A stretch of DNA of 13,993 nt, from NCBI GenBank assembly GCA_016872125.1, contig VHBD01000025.1:1-13993 (forward strand). The letters run 5' to 3'. Below the pieces are notes generated by a model that was given only the letters and a program-made list of their open reading frames with translations, did no database searches and was not told the origin of the DNA. A program made the translations under genes and the position numbers. Positions 8,107 to 13,993 of the stretch are shown in pieces. Every line of letters begins with the position of its first letter. Position 1 is the stretch's first letter. This stretch comes from Sphingomonadales bacterium (GTDB taxonomy: Bacteria > Bacteroidota > Bacteroidia > UBA7662).

Positions 8107-9117
8107 TTAATGGGCCTTGGGGTGATCAGGCAACAAAGACATCAAAAAATAACACAAACCACCCACAAGGACCACCAGCACGGTTTGAGCCAAATGACTG
8201 AGGGTCGCAAAGGCAAGGGCCGAACTAGTGCTCATGGCCACTCCAGGAATACGACCCAAGGTCCAAACAATCGCCGCATGGTAGGCACCCATTCCTCCTT
8301 GAACCGGCATCACAAAACCGAAGGCACCGGCCACTAAAAGCAACAAGGCCTCCCCAAGGCCAAGAACTTCTGCACCGGGAAAAGCAAAAAAGCAGAGGTA
8401 GGTCATCATAAAGTACCCCAGCCATATCAACACGGTATAAAGCACAAACAAACCCGGATTAGGCAAGCTCCCCAATCCCGCCATGCCTTGACCAAAATCT
8501 CGCAACATCGTCCGCAATTTATCGGGAACAGGAATCCAACGCCCCCACAATTTCCATAACATCATGGGCAGCAAAACCAAAAACGCCAAAATCAAGATTC
8601 CTTGAAACCAACCGATACCCAAAGTCCGTGCGCCCAAGAAGGCCATTACCGGATCCCATAGCAATTCACTGTAAGCCACCAAGACCACCAAAGACAACAG
8701 CACCAAGACTAAAAAATCCATGAGCCTTTCCATGACCACCGTGCCCACCAAGGCATTGAATCGCAAAGGCGTTTTGCGGGCCAAAAGCAAACAACGAGTG
8801 ATCTCACCCAAACGAGGCAAGGCCAAATTCGCGAGGTATCCCGACATCACGGCATAAAATGTGGGCAAGGCTGCTGGACGATGCCCCAAGGGTTCCGCCA
8901 ACATGACCCAACGCAGTCCTCTGAACCAATGGCTCAGGAGGCCGCAGAGCAAGGCGGCGCCAATCCATCCCCAACGGGTTTGGGCCAAAGCTCCGGAAAA
9001 TTCTTTGAAATCAATTTTTCTGAACACCAAAAACAGAAGTATGGCGCCCACCAAGAGCGATATAACGGCCCCCCAAGAAAACCGGGGTTTCTTCTCTTCT
9101 AAAGCTGTGCTTGCCAT
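8107..9117 (-). CDS. UPF0104 / LPG-synthase-type transmembrane protein
   Basis: This 336-aa, very hydrophobic protein has about eight predicted helices and the motifs of the family named after the membrane domain of lysylphosphatidylglycerol synthase (flippase/YbhN-like, UPF0104). They are SHWFRGLRW (about 62-70), NLALPRLGEITRCLLL (about 97-112), VMERLMDFL (about 128-136) and PVQGGMGAYH near residue 275. No soluble aminoacyl-transferase domain follows, so it should not be called MprF: the full enzyme needs that domain to attach lysine to lipid. Stand-alone members are thought to flip or bind lipids or lipid-linked sugars at the inner membrane; which one applies here is unknown. Its ATG overlaps the panD stop by one base (TAATG), a sign of coupled translation, and rfaE2 follows after 13 bases, tying it to envelope glycolipid genes. 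Confidence 0.88.
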   Translation of the reverse strand: MASTALEEKKPRFSWGAVISLLVGAILLFLVFRKIDFKEFSGALAQTRWGWIGAALLCGLLSHWFRGLRWVMLAEPLGHRPAALPTFYAVMSGYLANLALPRLGEITRCLLLARKTPLRFNALVGTVVMERLMDFLVLVLLSLVVLVAYSELLWDPVMAFLGARTLGIGWFQGILILAFLVLLPMMLWKLWGRWIPVPDKLRTMLRDFGQGMAGLGSLPNPGLFVLYTVLIWLGYFMMTYLCFFAFPGAEVLGLGEALLLLVAGAFGFVMPVQGGMGAYHAAIVWTLGRIPGVAMSTSSALAFATLSHLAQTVLVVLVGGLCYFLMSLLPDHPKAH

Positions 9118-9470
9118 TAGGCGGTGACCAGCCGGTTGTTGGCATCCGGGAAAACCGTCAACGGCTGATGGGATTTGGCCTCCTCCGGAGTGTAATATCC
9201 ATAGCCAATCACGATCACCAAGTCACCCACCTGGGCTTTGCGGGCGGCGGGTCCGTTCAAACAGATGATTCCCGTGTTCGGTTCCCCTTCAATCACATAG
9301 GTTTCCAGGCGTTCCCCGTTGTTGATGTTCACCACTTGAACACGTTCAAAGGGCAACAATCCGGCGGCATCCATCAAGACCCCGTCGATGGTAATGCTCC
9401 CGATATAATGCAATTCAGCCTGGGTGACTTTGACCCGGTGAATTTTGGATTTGACCATCTGTACCCACAT
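9117..9470 (-). CDS. panD: Aspartate 1-decarboxylase precursor
   Basis: PanD removes CO2 from L-aspartate to give beta-alanine for pantothenate. The 117-aa precursor is read from the ATG at 9470 (MWVQMVKSKIHRVKVT). It carries the self-cleavage site HYIGS, and with this start the cut falls between Gly24 and Ser25, as in E. coli; Ser25 becomes the pyruvoyl group. Further on, NINNGERLETYVI, NGPAARKAQVGDLVIVIGYG and the tail EEAKSHQPLTVFPDANN match the family. The open frame runs up to 9572, but those 34 extra residues overlap panC, resemble no PanD and would misplace the cleavage site. An ATG at 9458 is also possible. It lies 73 bases after panC and overlaps the next gene by one base. No maturation factor such as PanZ is seen nearby. 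Confidence 0.95.
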   Translation of the reverse strand: MWVQMVKSKIHRVKVTQAELHYIGSITIDGVLMDAAGLLPFERVQVVNINNGERLETYVIEGEPNTGIICLNGPAARKAQVGDLVIVIGYGYYTPEEAKSHQPLTVFPDANNRLVTA

Positions 9471-9543
9471 AGCGTCGAAATTGAAAGTATTTGCGTGGCA
9501 AAGAAAATATGCATTGACCTTGGATTCGCTTGCAGGCTGCATT

Positions 9544-10404
9544 TTAAGCAATGGGCAAAGATTCGTTGTCAATCAAGCGAACCTCATCCAACCAACCCGC
9601 ATACAAAGCTCTGGGGGCTCCATCTCCCCTCTTCCAGGGGTCCAAACTTCCATCACGGACCAAGGCAAGGTATTCGTTACGCAGTCCTTCGGCTGCCAAA
9701 CGCTCCAATGCACGTTCAATCAAGACCTCCGGCTCGAGCCCTTGCCCATGGGCTTTCATCCAGGACCAGGTGCGGGCTATGCCTTTGGCCCGAGCCAGTT
9801 GATCCGGAGCCAGCAGCAGATTCCTCGAACTCAGGGCTAAGCCATCAGCATCCCGCACCGTGGGCACTTGGACCATGGCGGGGCCAGGCAACCCCAACAT
9901 GGCTTTGCGCAGGTGCAGCAAGCGCTCCACCACTAGGCATTGCTGGTAATCTTTGAGACCCATGTAGAGGTTAGTGCACGGAATAAGGTCCAGTAACCTG
10001 CTGACCACGGTGGCTACTCCCTTGAAGTGCCCCGGTCTAAAAGCCCCCTCCCAAGGAAGGTCCAACCCATTCAGGTCCAAGTCGGGTGCTACCCAATTAT
10101 AGGGAAAGACGACCTCAAAACTGGGCGCAAAAACAAGATCCACCCCATATTCTTGCAGGAGCAGAAAATCCTCCTCTTCACGGCGAGGGTATCTCACCAG
10201 GTCATCGGATCGGTTGAATTGGAGGGGGTTGACGAAAATGGTCGCGGCAACCCAAGCCGTCGAATGCCGAGCAACACGCATCAAGGCCCCGTGGCCCTCG
10301 TGCAATGCCCCCATGGTAGGGACCAAGCCTCCATTCTTTCCCATGGACGAGTCCAAAAAGGCCAGGGCCTCACGAAGTTCTTCAACGGTTCTGGTAACAA
10401 GCAT
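9544..10404 (-). CDS. panC: Pantothenate synthetase
   Basis: PanC joins pantoate and beta-alanine using ATP, by way of a pantoyl-adenylate. From the ATG at 10404 (MLVTRTVEELREAL) the protein has 286 aa, a normal family length. Motifs in order: VPTMGALHEGH (28-38, HEGH being the HIGH-type ATP motif), FVNPLQF (57-63), PGHFKGVATVV (124-134), GLKDYQQ (149-155) and RDADGLALSSRN (184-195, with the SSRN loop). The open frame continues 20 codons upstream to 10464, but those residues are not family-like and cover the divergent promoter region. An AGGA sits about 10 bases before the chosen ATG, one of few Shine-Dalgarno-like signals here. It heads the minus-strand directon and lies directly upstream of panD, which makes its beta-alanine substrate. 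panB is not in the window. Confidence 0.96.
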   Translation of the reverse strand: MLVTRTVEELREALAFLDSSMGKNGGLVPTMGALHEGHGALMRVARHSTAWVAATIFVNPLQFNRSDDLVRYPRREEEDFLLLQEYGVDLVFAPSFEVVFPYNWVAPDLDLNGLDLPWEGAFRPGHFKGVATVVSRLLDLIPCTNLYMGLKDYQQCLVVERLLHLRKAMLGLPGPAMVQVPTVRDADGLALSSRNLLLAPDQLARAKGIARTWSWMKAHGQGLEPEVLIERALERLAAEGLRNEYLALVRDGSLDPWKRGDGAPRALYAGWLDEVRLIDNESLPIA

Positions 10405-10457
10405 GGGCTGTGATCCTAGGAAAATTAGAGCAAATGACTGAAACGAGGAGGGTAAAT

Positions 10458-10490
10458 TTTGCAATTTTGGCCTTAATGTCTATATTTTTG
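10458..10490 (+). promoter_or_regulatory. Candidate Bacteroidota promoter for the GT5-like gene
   Basis: The 134-base gap between divergent panC and the GT5-like gene holds TTTG (10458-10461) and, 21 bases on, TATTTTTG (10483-10490). These match the Bacteroidota sigma-A -33 (TTTG/TTG) and -7 (TAnnTTTG) elements at a spacing within the published range. Transcription would start near 10496, giving a leader of about 43 bases before the ATG at 10539. I found no equally good pair on the minus strand for panC; TAATTTTC near 10415-10430 is the nearest to a -7 box. Confidence 0.55.
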
Positions 10491-10538
10491 CAGGATAAAT
10501 CTTCAAATTTTATTCCTTACCCGTTTTTGAGTCCATCC

Positions 10539-11360
10539 ATGAGCAGCAAAACCCGCATTTTGTTCGTTTCCCACGAAATGAACCCCTACCTCCAAATTTC
10601 CGAAATCGCACAAGCTGCTTTGCAGTTGCCAAAATCCATGCAGGAACAAGGTATGGAGATCAGGGTCTTGATGCCTCGATACGGCTCCATCAACGAACGC
10701 AAGCATCGCCTGCACGAAGTGGTCAGGCTTTCCGGAATTAACATCGTAATCGGCGATACGGACAACCCGCTGATCATCAAAGTCGCCTCCCTACCCCAGG
10801 CCCGCATGCAGGTTTACTTCCTGGATAATGAGGATTATTTCCATCGTAAACACGGGATTCGGGATGACAAAGGCAATTTTTTTGCCGATAACCACGAGCG
10901 CATGATCTTTTTCAGCAAAGGAGTCCTCGAAACCATCGTCAAACTAGGTTGGGCCCCGGACATCGTGCATTGCAACGGTTGGATGACCTCCCTCATTCCG
11001 CTTTATATCCGTCGTTATTACCGCCATACCGCCGTTTTTGGTCAAACTAAGGTGGTTTATTCGGTTCATCCACCCCAATTCAAAGAGAAATTGGGCAAAG
11101 ACCTCGTCGCCAAAGCCAAAATTGAAATGGTTTCCGAAAGCGACTTGGAAAGTTTGGAAACTCTGGAAGAAAAGGCATTACACCAATTGGCCATCGCCCA
11201 TGCCGATGCCGTATCTTATCAAGAAAGCGTGGTAGATGCCTATCCCCACGTGGATCCTGCCGTACCGCACACGGTATTTTCCTATGGGAATTTGGTCGAA
11301 GCCCACCAGGGCCTGTACCAAAACATTCTGCAGGCCGTTTCTGAAACGGTCAATTCGTGA
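10539..11360 (+). CDS. Stand-alone GT5 (glycogen/starch synthase) N-domain-like protein
   Basis: The 273-aa protein resembles the N-terminal Rossmann domain of GT5 glycogen synthase: ILFVSHEMNPYLQISEIAQ at the start, LPKSMQEQGMEIRVLMPRYG (30-49), VYFLDNEDYF (92-101) and PDIVHCNGWMTSLIPLYI (140-157). Similar genes are commonly labelled glycogen synthase. Aligned without gaps to the usual start (E-x-x-P-F-A-K-T-G-G-L), the ADP-glucose motif KTGG has become QISE (residues 19-22), and the H-x-H-D-W motif reads HCNGW (144-148). The second domain, with the catalytic E-x7-E region, is absent: the protein ends where it would begin. I infer a non-catalytic or differently acting relative rather than a glycogen synthase. 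An upstream in-frame ATG at 10410 lies before the predicted transcription start, so 10539 is preferred. The stop overlaps the DUF4270 start by 4 bases. The frame is intact, so this is not a recent truncation. Confidence 0.82.
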   Translation: MSSKTRILFVSHEMNPYLQISEIAQAALQLPKSMQEQGMEIRVLMPRYGSINERKHRLHEVVRLSGINIVIGDTDNPLIIKVASLPQARMQVYFLDNEDYFHRKHGIRDDKGNFFADNHERMIFFSKGVLETIVKLGWAPDIVHCNGWMTSLIPLYIRRYYRHTAVFGQTKVVYSVHPPQFKEKLGKDLVAKAKIEMVSESDLESLETLEEKALHQLAIAHADAVSYQESVVDAYPHVDPAVPHTVFSYGNLVEAHQGLYQNILQAVSETVNS

Positions 11361-12817
11361 AGAACATCCGTGCATTTCGTTTTACCGGGCCCTGCGGTTC
11401 GGGCCATCGCTCTTGGTCTTTAACGTCCCTGCTGCAGGCCGTAAGGTTTGCGAAGGGGCTTTCCTGGGCATGCACCTGGTCCATGCTGGCCGCTTGCAAC
11501 CAGGAAGGGATGCTCGGCCTTGACCTGCTTCCTGAAAATAATCGCTTTCCGACCATCACCGATAGCGTAGAATTGGTCGGTTCCACCGTGATGGAGGATT
11601 CTCTTCAAAGTCAATTGCCATCGGCCCTGCTCATGGGCGAATTGAATGATCCCTCCTTCGGGAAATCATCGGCTTCCTTCGCCTTTCAAGTCCTCCCAAC
11701 CAGCGAGAATATTCGCTTGGCAGATCCGGATTCCACGCTCACCTTAGATTCATTGATTTTGTCAATCAGTCTGGCCGGCTACCAAGGGGATACCAACACA
11801 ACCCTCCTGTTGCGTGCTCACGAAATCAACCCTACCGTCAGCAGCTCCAAAGTCTATTTTTCGAGAGACCCTGTTCGAACCACCGGAACACCCTTGGCCG
11901 TTCGTAATTTCCGTTACCGCAGCGGTTTGGTTCAACCGATCAACGAACCTGCTGACTCATCATCGGGAACGGTGGTGAATGTGAGTGGTGTATTGCGCAT
12001 GCGATTGGACGGCCAAGATGCCTATCCTGAGGGCAGCATCCTTGCCAACAAATTATTGAGCGGACGGGACAGCGTGGAATACCGCAACGCAGACGCCTTC
12101 GTTCAATTCTTCAAAGGGCTGTGGGTGGAGGCGATCATGCACCCGGATGCCGTCAATAATGGTACCGGTTTGCTCTTGCAAAGCAACCCACTCGCGACCA
12201 AAACCGGGCTTTATTTGTATTACCGTAGCGGTAACAAACGCCGACGGCTAAATTTGATGTTACGCCCTGTATCCGGAAGCCGAAACATCTTTCGATTTGA
12301 TTATGCAGGCTCCACGCTTCTGCACGATTTGAATCGGCACAGCGGTTCAGACAGCAGCCTCCAAATCAGCTATGTACAAGCAGGTTCCGGAGTCAAAACC
12401 CGGTTGAGTTCGGATTCCCTGTACCGTGTGTTGCGAAATCGTTCCGGCATGGACAGCTTGAACCTACCTACGGGGAATCGTTGGGTCATTCACCAAGCAA
12501 CTTTGGAATTCGAAAACGCTGATACCCTTGATTTTGGTAAAATCGCGCCCCCTGCACAGCTCTTTCTAGTTCCCCTGGATAGCCAAGGCCGTAACATGGC
12601 ATCGCTGATGCCCGACCTCTTTGAATCGTATTACGACGGTTACCTGCGCAACGGGCGGTACAAATTTGGGATCACCCGATATCTCCAGAAATTAATGGCC
12701 GAAGGCCCCAAAGGCTATGATCTGGCCGTGATCCCCGGGAACCCTATGGGCAATCTTGCCAGGGTACGGCTCAAAACCAAACCCCGCCTGCGCATCACCT
12801 ACACTCGAATTCCCTAA
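11357..12817 (+). CDS. DUF4270 family lipoprotein
   Basis: This 486-aa protein begins at a GTG that overlaps the previous stop (GTGA), suggesting coupled translation. It has a long, basic N-terminus (Arg5, Arg8, Arg18, Arg30, Lys33), a hydrophobic stretch and a lipobox MLAAC with Cys47, followed by GMLGLDLLPENN. A Cys followed by a G-x-D-L-L-P segment, and the position just before glmS, match the DUF4270 family of Bacteroidota. The rest is Ser/Asp/Leu-rich and beta-strand-like, with DSLILSISLAGY (about 129-140) typical of the family, and it ends in KPRLRITYTRIP. It is probably exported and lipidated, either at the periplasmic or outer face of the outer membrane; the charged residues just after the Cys do not settle which. 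The function is unknown. A 46-residue signal is long, but I see no ATG, GTG or TTG between 11357 and the lipobox that would give a normal one. Confidence 0.82.
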   Translation: MKNIRAFRFTGPCGSGHRSWSLTSLLQAVRFAKGLSWACTWSMLAACNQEGMLGLDLLPENNRFPTITDSVELVGSTVMEDSLQSQLPSALLMGELNDPSFGKSSASFAFQVLPTSENIRLADPDSTLTLDSLILSISLAGYQGDTNTTLLLRAHEINPTVSSSKVYFSRDPVRTTGTPLAVRNFRYRSGLVQPINEPADSSSGTVVNVSGVLRMRLDGQDAYPEGSILANKLLSGRDSVEYRNADAFVQFFKGLWVEAIMHPDAVNNGTGLLLQSNPLATKTGLYLYYRSGNKRRRLNLMLRPVSGSRNIFRFDYAGSTLLHDLNRHSGSDSSLQISYVQAGSGVKTRLSSDSLYRVLRNRSGMDSLNLPTGNRWVIHQATLEFENADTLDFGKIAPPAQLFLVPLDSQGRNMASLMPDLFESYYDGYLRNGRYKFGITRYLQKLMAEGPKGYDLAVIPGNPMGNLARVRLKTKPRLRITYTRIP

Positions 12818-12854
12818 CATCATCTCCCGCTCGGCGCTTATCAAAGCCAAGCCC

Positions 12855-12885
12855 TATCTTTGAACATTCCTTCGGAATAATTTTG
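12855..12885 (+). promoter_or_regulatory. Candidate promoter for glmS
   Basis: In the 106-base gap before glmS, two exact TAnnTTTG matches occur: TATCTTTG (12855-12862) and TAATTTTG (12878-12885). Either could be a -7 box. The TTTG of the first could also serve as the -33 element of the second, but the 15-base spacing is shorter than usual. An inverted repeat, ATTCC-TTC-GGAAT (12866-12878), lies between and overlaps the second box. It may be an operator or a small hairpin, but five base pairs is weak. The leader would be about 30-55 bases. Confidence 0.4.
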
Positions 12886-12923
12886 GATTAAACCCCTAAC
12901 CCTATCCTTCAACCAAATTCCTT

Positions 12924-13993
12924 ATGTGTGGAATCGTAGCCTATATGGGAGATCGCCAAGCGGCGCCTCTGCTGATCAAAGGTCTCAAAAGGCTGGAATA
13001 CCGGGGCTACGACAGCGCCGGCATTGCCATTATGAACGGCAACCAAGACATCACCGCCTACAAGAAGGCGGGTAAAGTGGCCGACCTCGAAAACACCATC
13101 GGAGAGGGGGATACCCAAGGCCGTTTGGGCATAGGCCATACCCGTTGGGCGACGCATGGTGAACCCAACGACCGCAACGCCCACCCCCATTTTGGGCACA
13201 ACGGTTTGTTGGCCTTGGTCCACAACGGAATTATCGAAAATTACCAAACCATCAAGACCCAGTTGCACAACAAAGGACATCGCTTCCAATCGGATACCGA
13301 TACCGAGGTCTTGACGCATTTGATTGAATACATTTATACCGAGCAGAAGGTCAGCTTCGAAGAAGCGGTTCGCTTGGCCCTCAACGAAGTACATGGGGCT
13401 TACGCCATCGTGGTGCTCTCCAAAAAAGATAAGGACACCTTGGTAGCTGCACGTAAAGGATCTCCTTTGGTGATCGGTATTGGGAACAATGAATTTTTCC
13501 TGGCATCGGATGCATCGCCGATTATCGAACATACCAAGAGCGTGGTTTACCTGAATGACGGTGAAATGGCCTGCATTCGGGATCGTAAGCTCAGCATCCA
13601 AACCATCCACAACGAACAAAAAGACATCAAAATCCACGAGCTCGAAATGGAATTGGAGGCCATCGAAAAAGGTGGTTTTGACCATTTTATGCTCAAAGAA
13701 ATTTGGGAACAACCCCGCTCTATCGCTGATTCAATGCGCGGACGCATACGCATCGATATTGGCAAAATCCAAATGGGTGGATTGCAAGAATACCAGTTCA
13801 AACTGGTCAACGCCCGACGCATTCTCATCATCGGTTGTGGTACATCGTGGCATGCAGGTTTGATTGGGGAATACCTGTTCGAAGAATTCGCCCGCACCCC
13901 CGTTGAGGTGGAATATGCCTCGGAATTCCGCTACCGGGACCCCGTGATTTACCCCGAAGATGTGGTCATCGCCATTTCGCAGTCCGGTGAAAC
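12924..13993 (+). CDS. glmS: Glutamine-fructose-6-phosphate aminotransferase, C-terminus cut by window edge
   Basis: GlmS makes glucosamine-6-phosphate from fructose-6-phosphate and glutamine, the first step toward UDP-GlcNAc for peptidoglycan and LPS. I translated it from the ATG at 12924; 356 codons are visible out of the usual 600 or so. It begins MCGIVAYMG, with Cys2 as the nucleophile exposed after Met removal. The glutaminase domain shows RRxEYRGYDSAG-type sequence (KRLEYRGYDSAG), HTRWATHGEPNDRNAHPH, VHNGIIEN and SDTDTEVL. After the linker, the first SIS (sugar isomerase) domain begins with ILIIGCGTSWHAG and reaches ISQSGE at the edge. The KEIWEQPRSI segment of the linker is also present. 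No glmS ribozyme-like leader can fit in the short upstream gap. The frame is intact and the assignment is firm; the fructose-6-phosphate domain continues beyond the window. Confidence 0.97.
   Translation, partial: MCGIVAYMGDRQAAPLLIKGLKRLEYRGYDSAGIAIMNGNQDITAYKKAGKVADLENTIGEGDTQGRLGIGHTRWATHGEPNDRNAHPHFGHNGLLALVHNGIIENYQTIKTQLHNKGHRFQSDTDTEVLTHLIEYIYTEQKVSFEEAVRLALNEVHGAYAIVVLSKKDKDTLVAARKGSPLVIGIGNNEFFLASDASPIIEHTKSVVYLNDGEMACIRDRKLSIQTIHNEQKDIKIHELEMELEAIEKGGFDHFMLKEIWEQPRSIADSMRGRIRIDIGKIQMGGLQEYQFKLVNARRILIIGCGTSWHAGLIGEYLFEEFARTPVEVEYASEFRYRDPVIYPEDVVIAISQSGE

Noticed and set aside
8107..9117. MprF lysylphosphatidylglycerol synthase as the name for the UPF0104 gene
   Set aside because: Only the membrane domain is present; the aminoacyl-transferase domain needed for the reaction is absent and no neighbour supplies it.
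9471..9572. Longer PanD and PanC N-termini from upstream starts
   Set aside because: The added residues resemble no family member; in PanD they shift the Gly-Ser cleavage site away from 24/25 and overlap panC.
9111..9956. 281-codon open frame on the + strand opposite panC and panD
   Set aside because: It lies wholly across two firmly identified genes, its product is low in family-like motifs and rich in Pro/Gln/His, and its frame is kept open by the codon use of the real genes.
12818..12923. glmS ribozyme or rho-independent terminator in the gap before glmS
   Set aside because: The gap is 106 bases, too short for the ribozyme with its leader, and no GC-rich stem followed by a T-run is present; the only repeat has five pairs.
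12909..13712. 267-codon open frame on the - strand opposite glmS
   Set aside because: It is antisense to clear GlmS motifs; long shadows opposite glmS arise from its codon bias. No signal or family was recognised.

Overview
The window looks like a chromosomal housekeeping segment of a Bacteroidota bacterium, roughly half G+C. The lineage call rests on four things. There is a DUF4270 lipoprotein gene between a short glycogen-synthase-like gene and glmS. The TraR/DksA-family protein has a degenerate zinc finger. LspA carries a GN-x-x-D-S motif and an insertion before its last motif. Most starts lack a Shine-Dalgarno sequence, and TAnnTTTG-type -7 boxes sit upstream of the + strand genes. I would not go below phylum; Flavobacteriales or a relative is only a guess. 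I see no insertion sequence, phage gene, tRNA, rRNA or CRISPR array.

Layout. Positions 10404 down to 1 form one long minus-strand directon, read in this order: panC, panD, a UPF0104/LPG-synthase-type membrane protein, a heptose-1-phosphate nucleotidyltransferase (rfaE2/hldE C-domain type), an RND/MMPL-family membrane protein, ileS, a TraR/DksA-family protein, lspA, and a TPR-like lipoprotein cut by the left edge. Two junctions overlap by one base (TAATG at panD/UPF0104 and rfaE2/MMPL). Most other gaps are under about 75 bases, so much of the run is probably co-transcribed. A 134-base divergent promoter region (10405-10538) separates it from a plus-strand run: a stand-alone GT5 N-terminal-domain protein, a DUF4270 lipoprotein overlapping it by 4 bases, and glmS, cut by the right edge.

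How the genes fit together. PanC and PanD feed pantothenate/CoA synthesis. RfaE2 activates heptose for surface glycans, GlmS makes glucosamine-6-phosphate for peptidoglycan and LPS, and the MMPL and UPF0104 proteins are envelope membrane proteins. LspA matures lipoproteins, and two probable lipoproteins (TPR-like and DUF4270) lie in the same window. IleS and the DksA-like protein add translation and transcription control. The overall theme is envelope construction plus core metabolism.

The points most worth a second look are: (1) IleRS has GIHH in place of the class I HxGH signature, the swap linked to very strong mupirocin resistance in type 2 IleRS; (2) the 'glycogen synthase' has lost the KTGG motif, the HDW motif and the whole C-terminal domain, so it is unlikely to be a glycogen synthase; (3) the TraR/DksA protein keeps only one of four zinc cysteines. 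I did not find a clearly new multi-gene system; the closest candidate is the GT5-like / DUF4270 / glmS block, whose first two members have no settled function.
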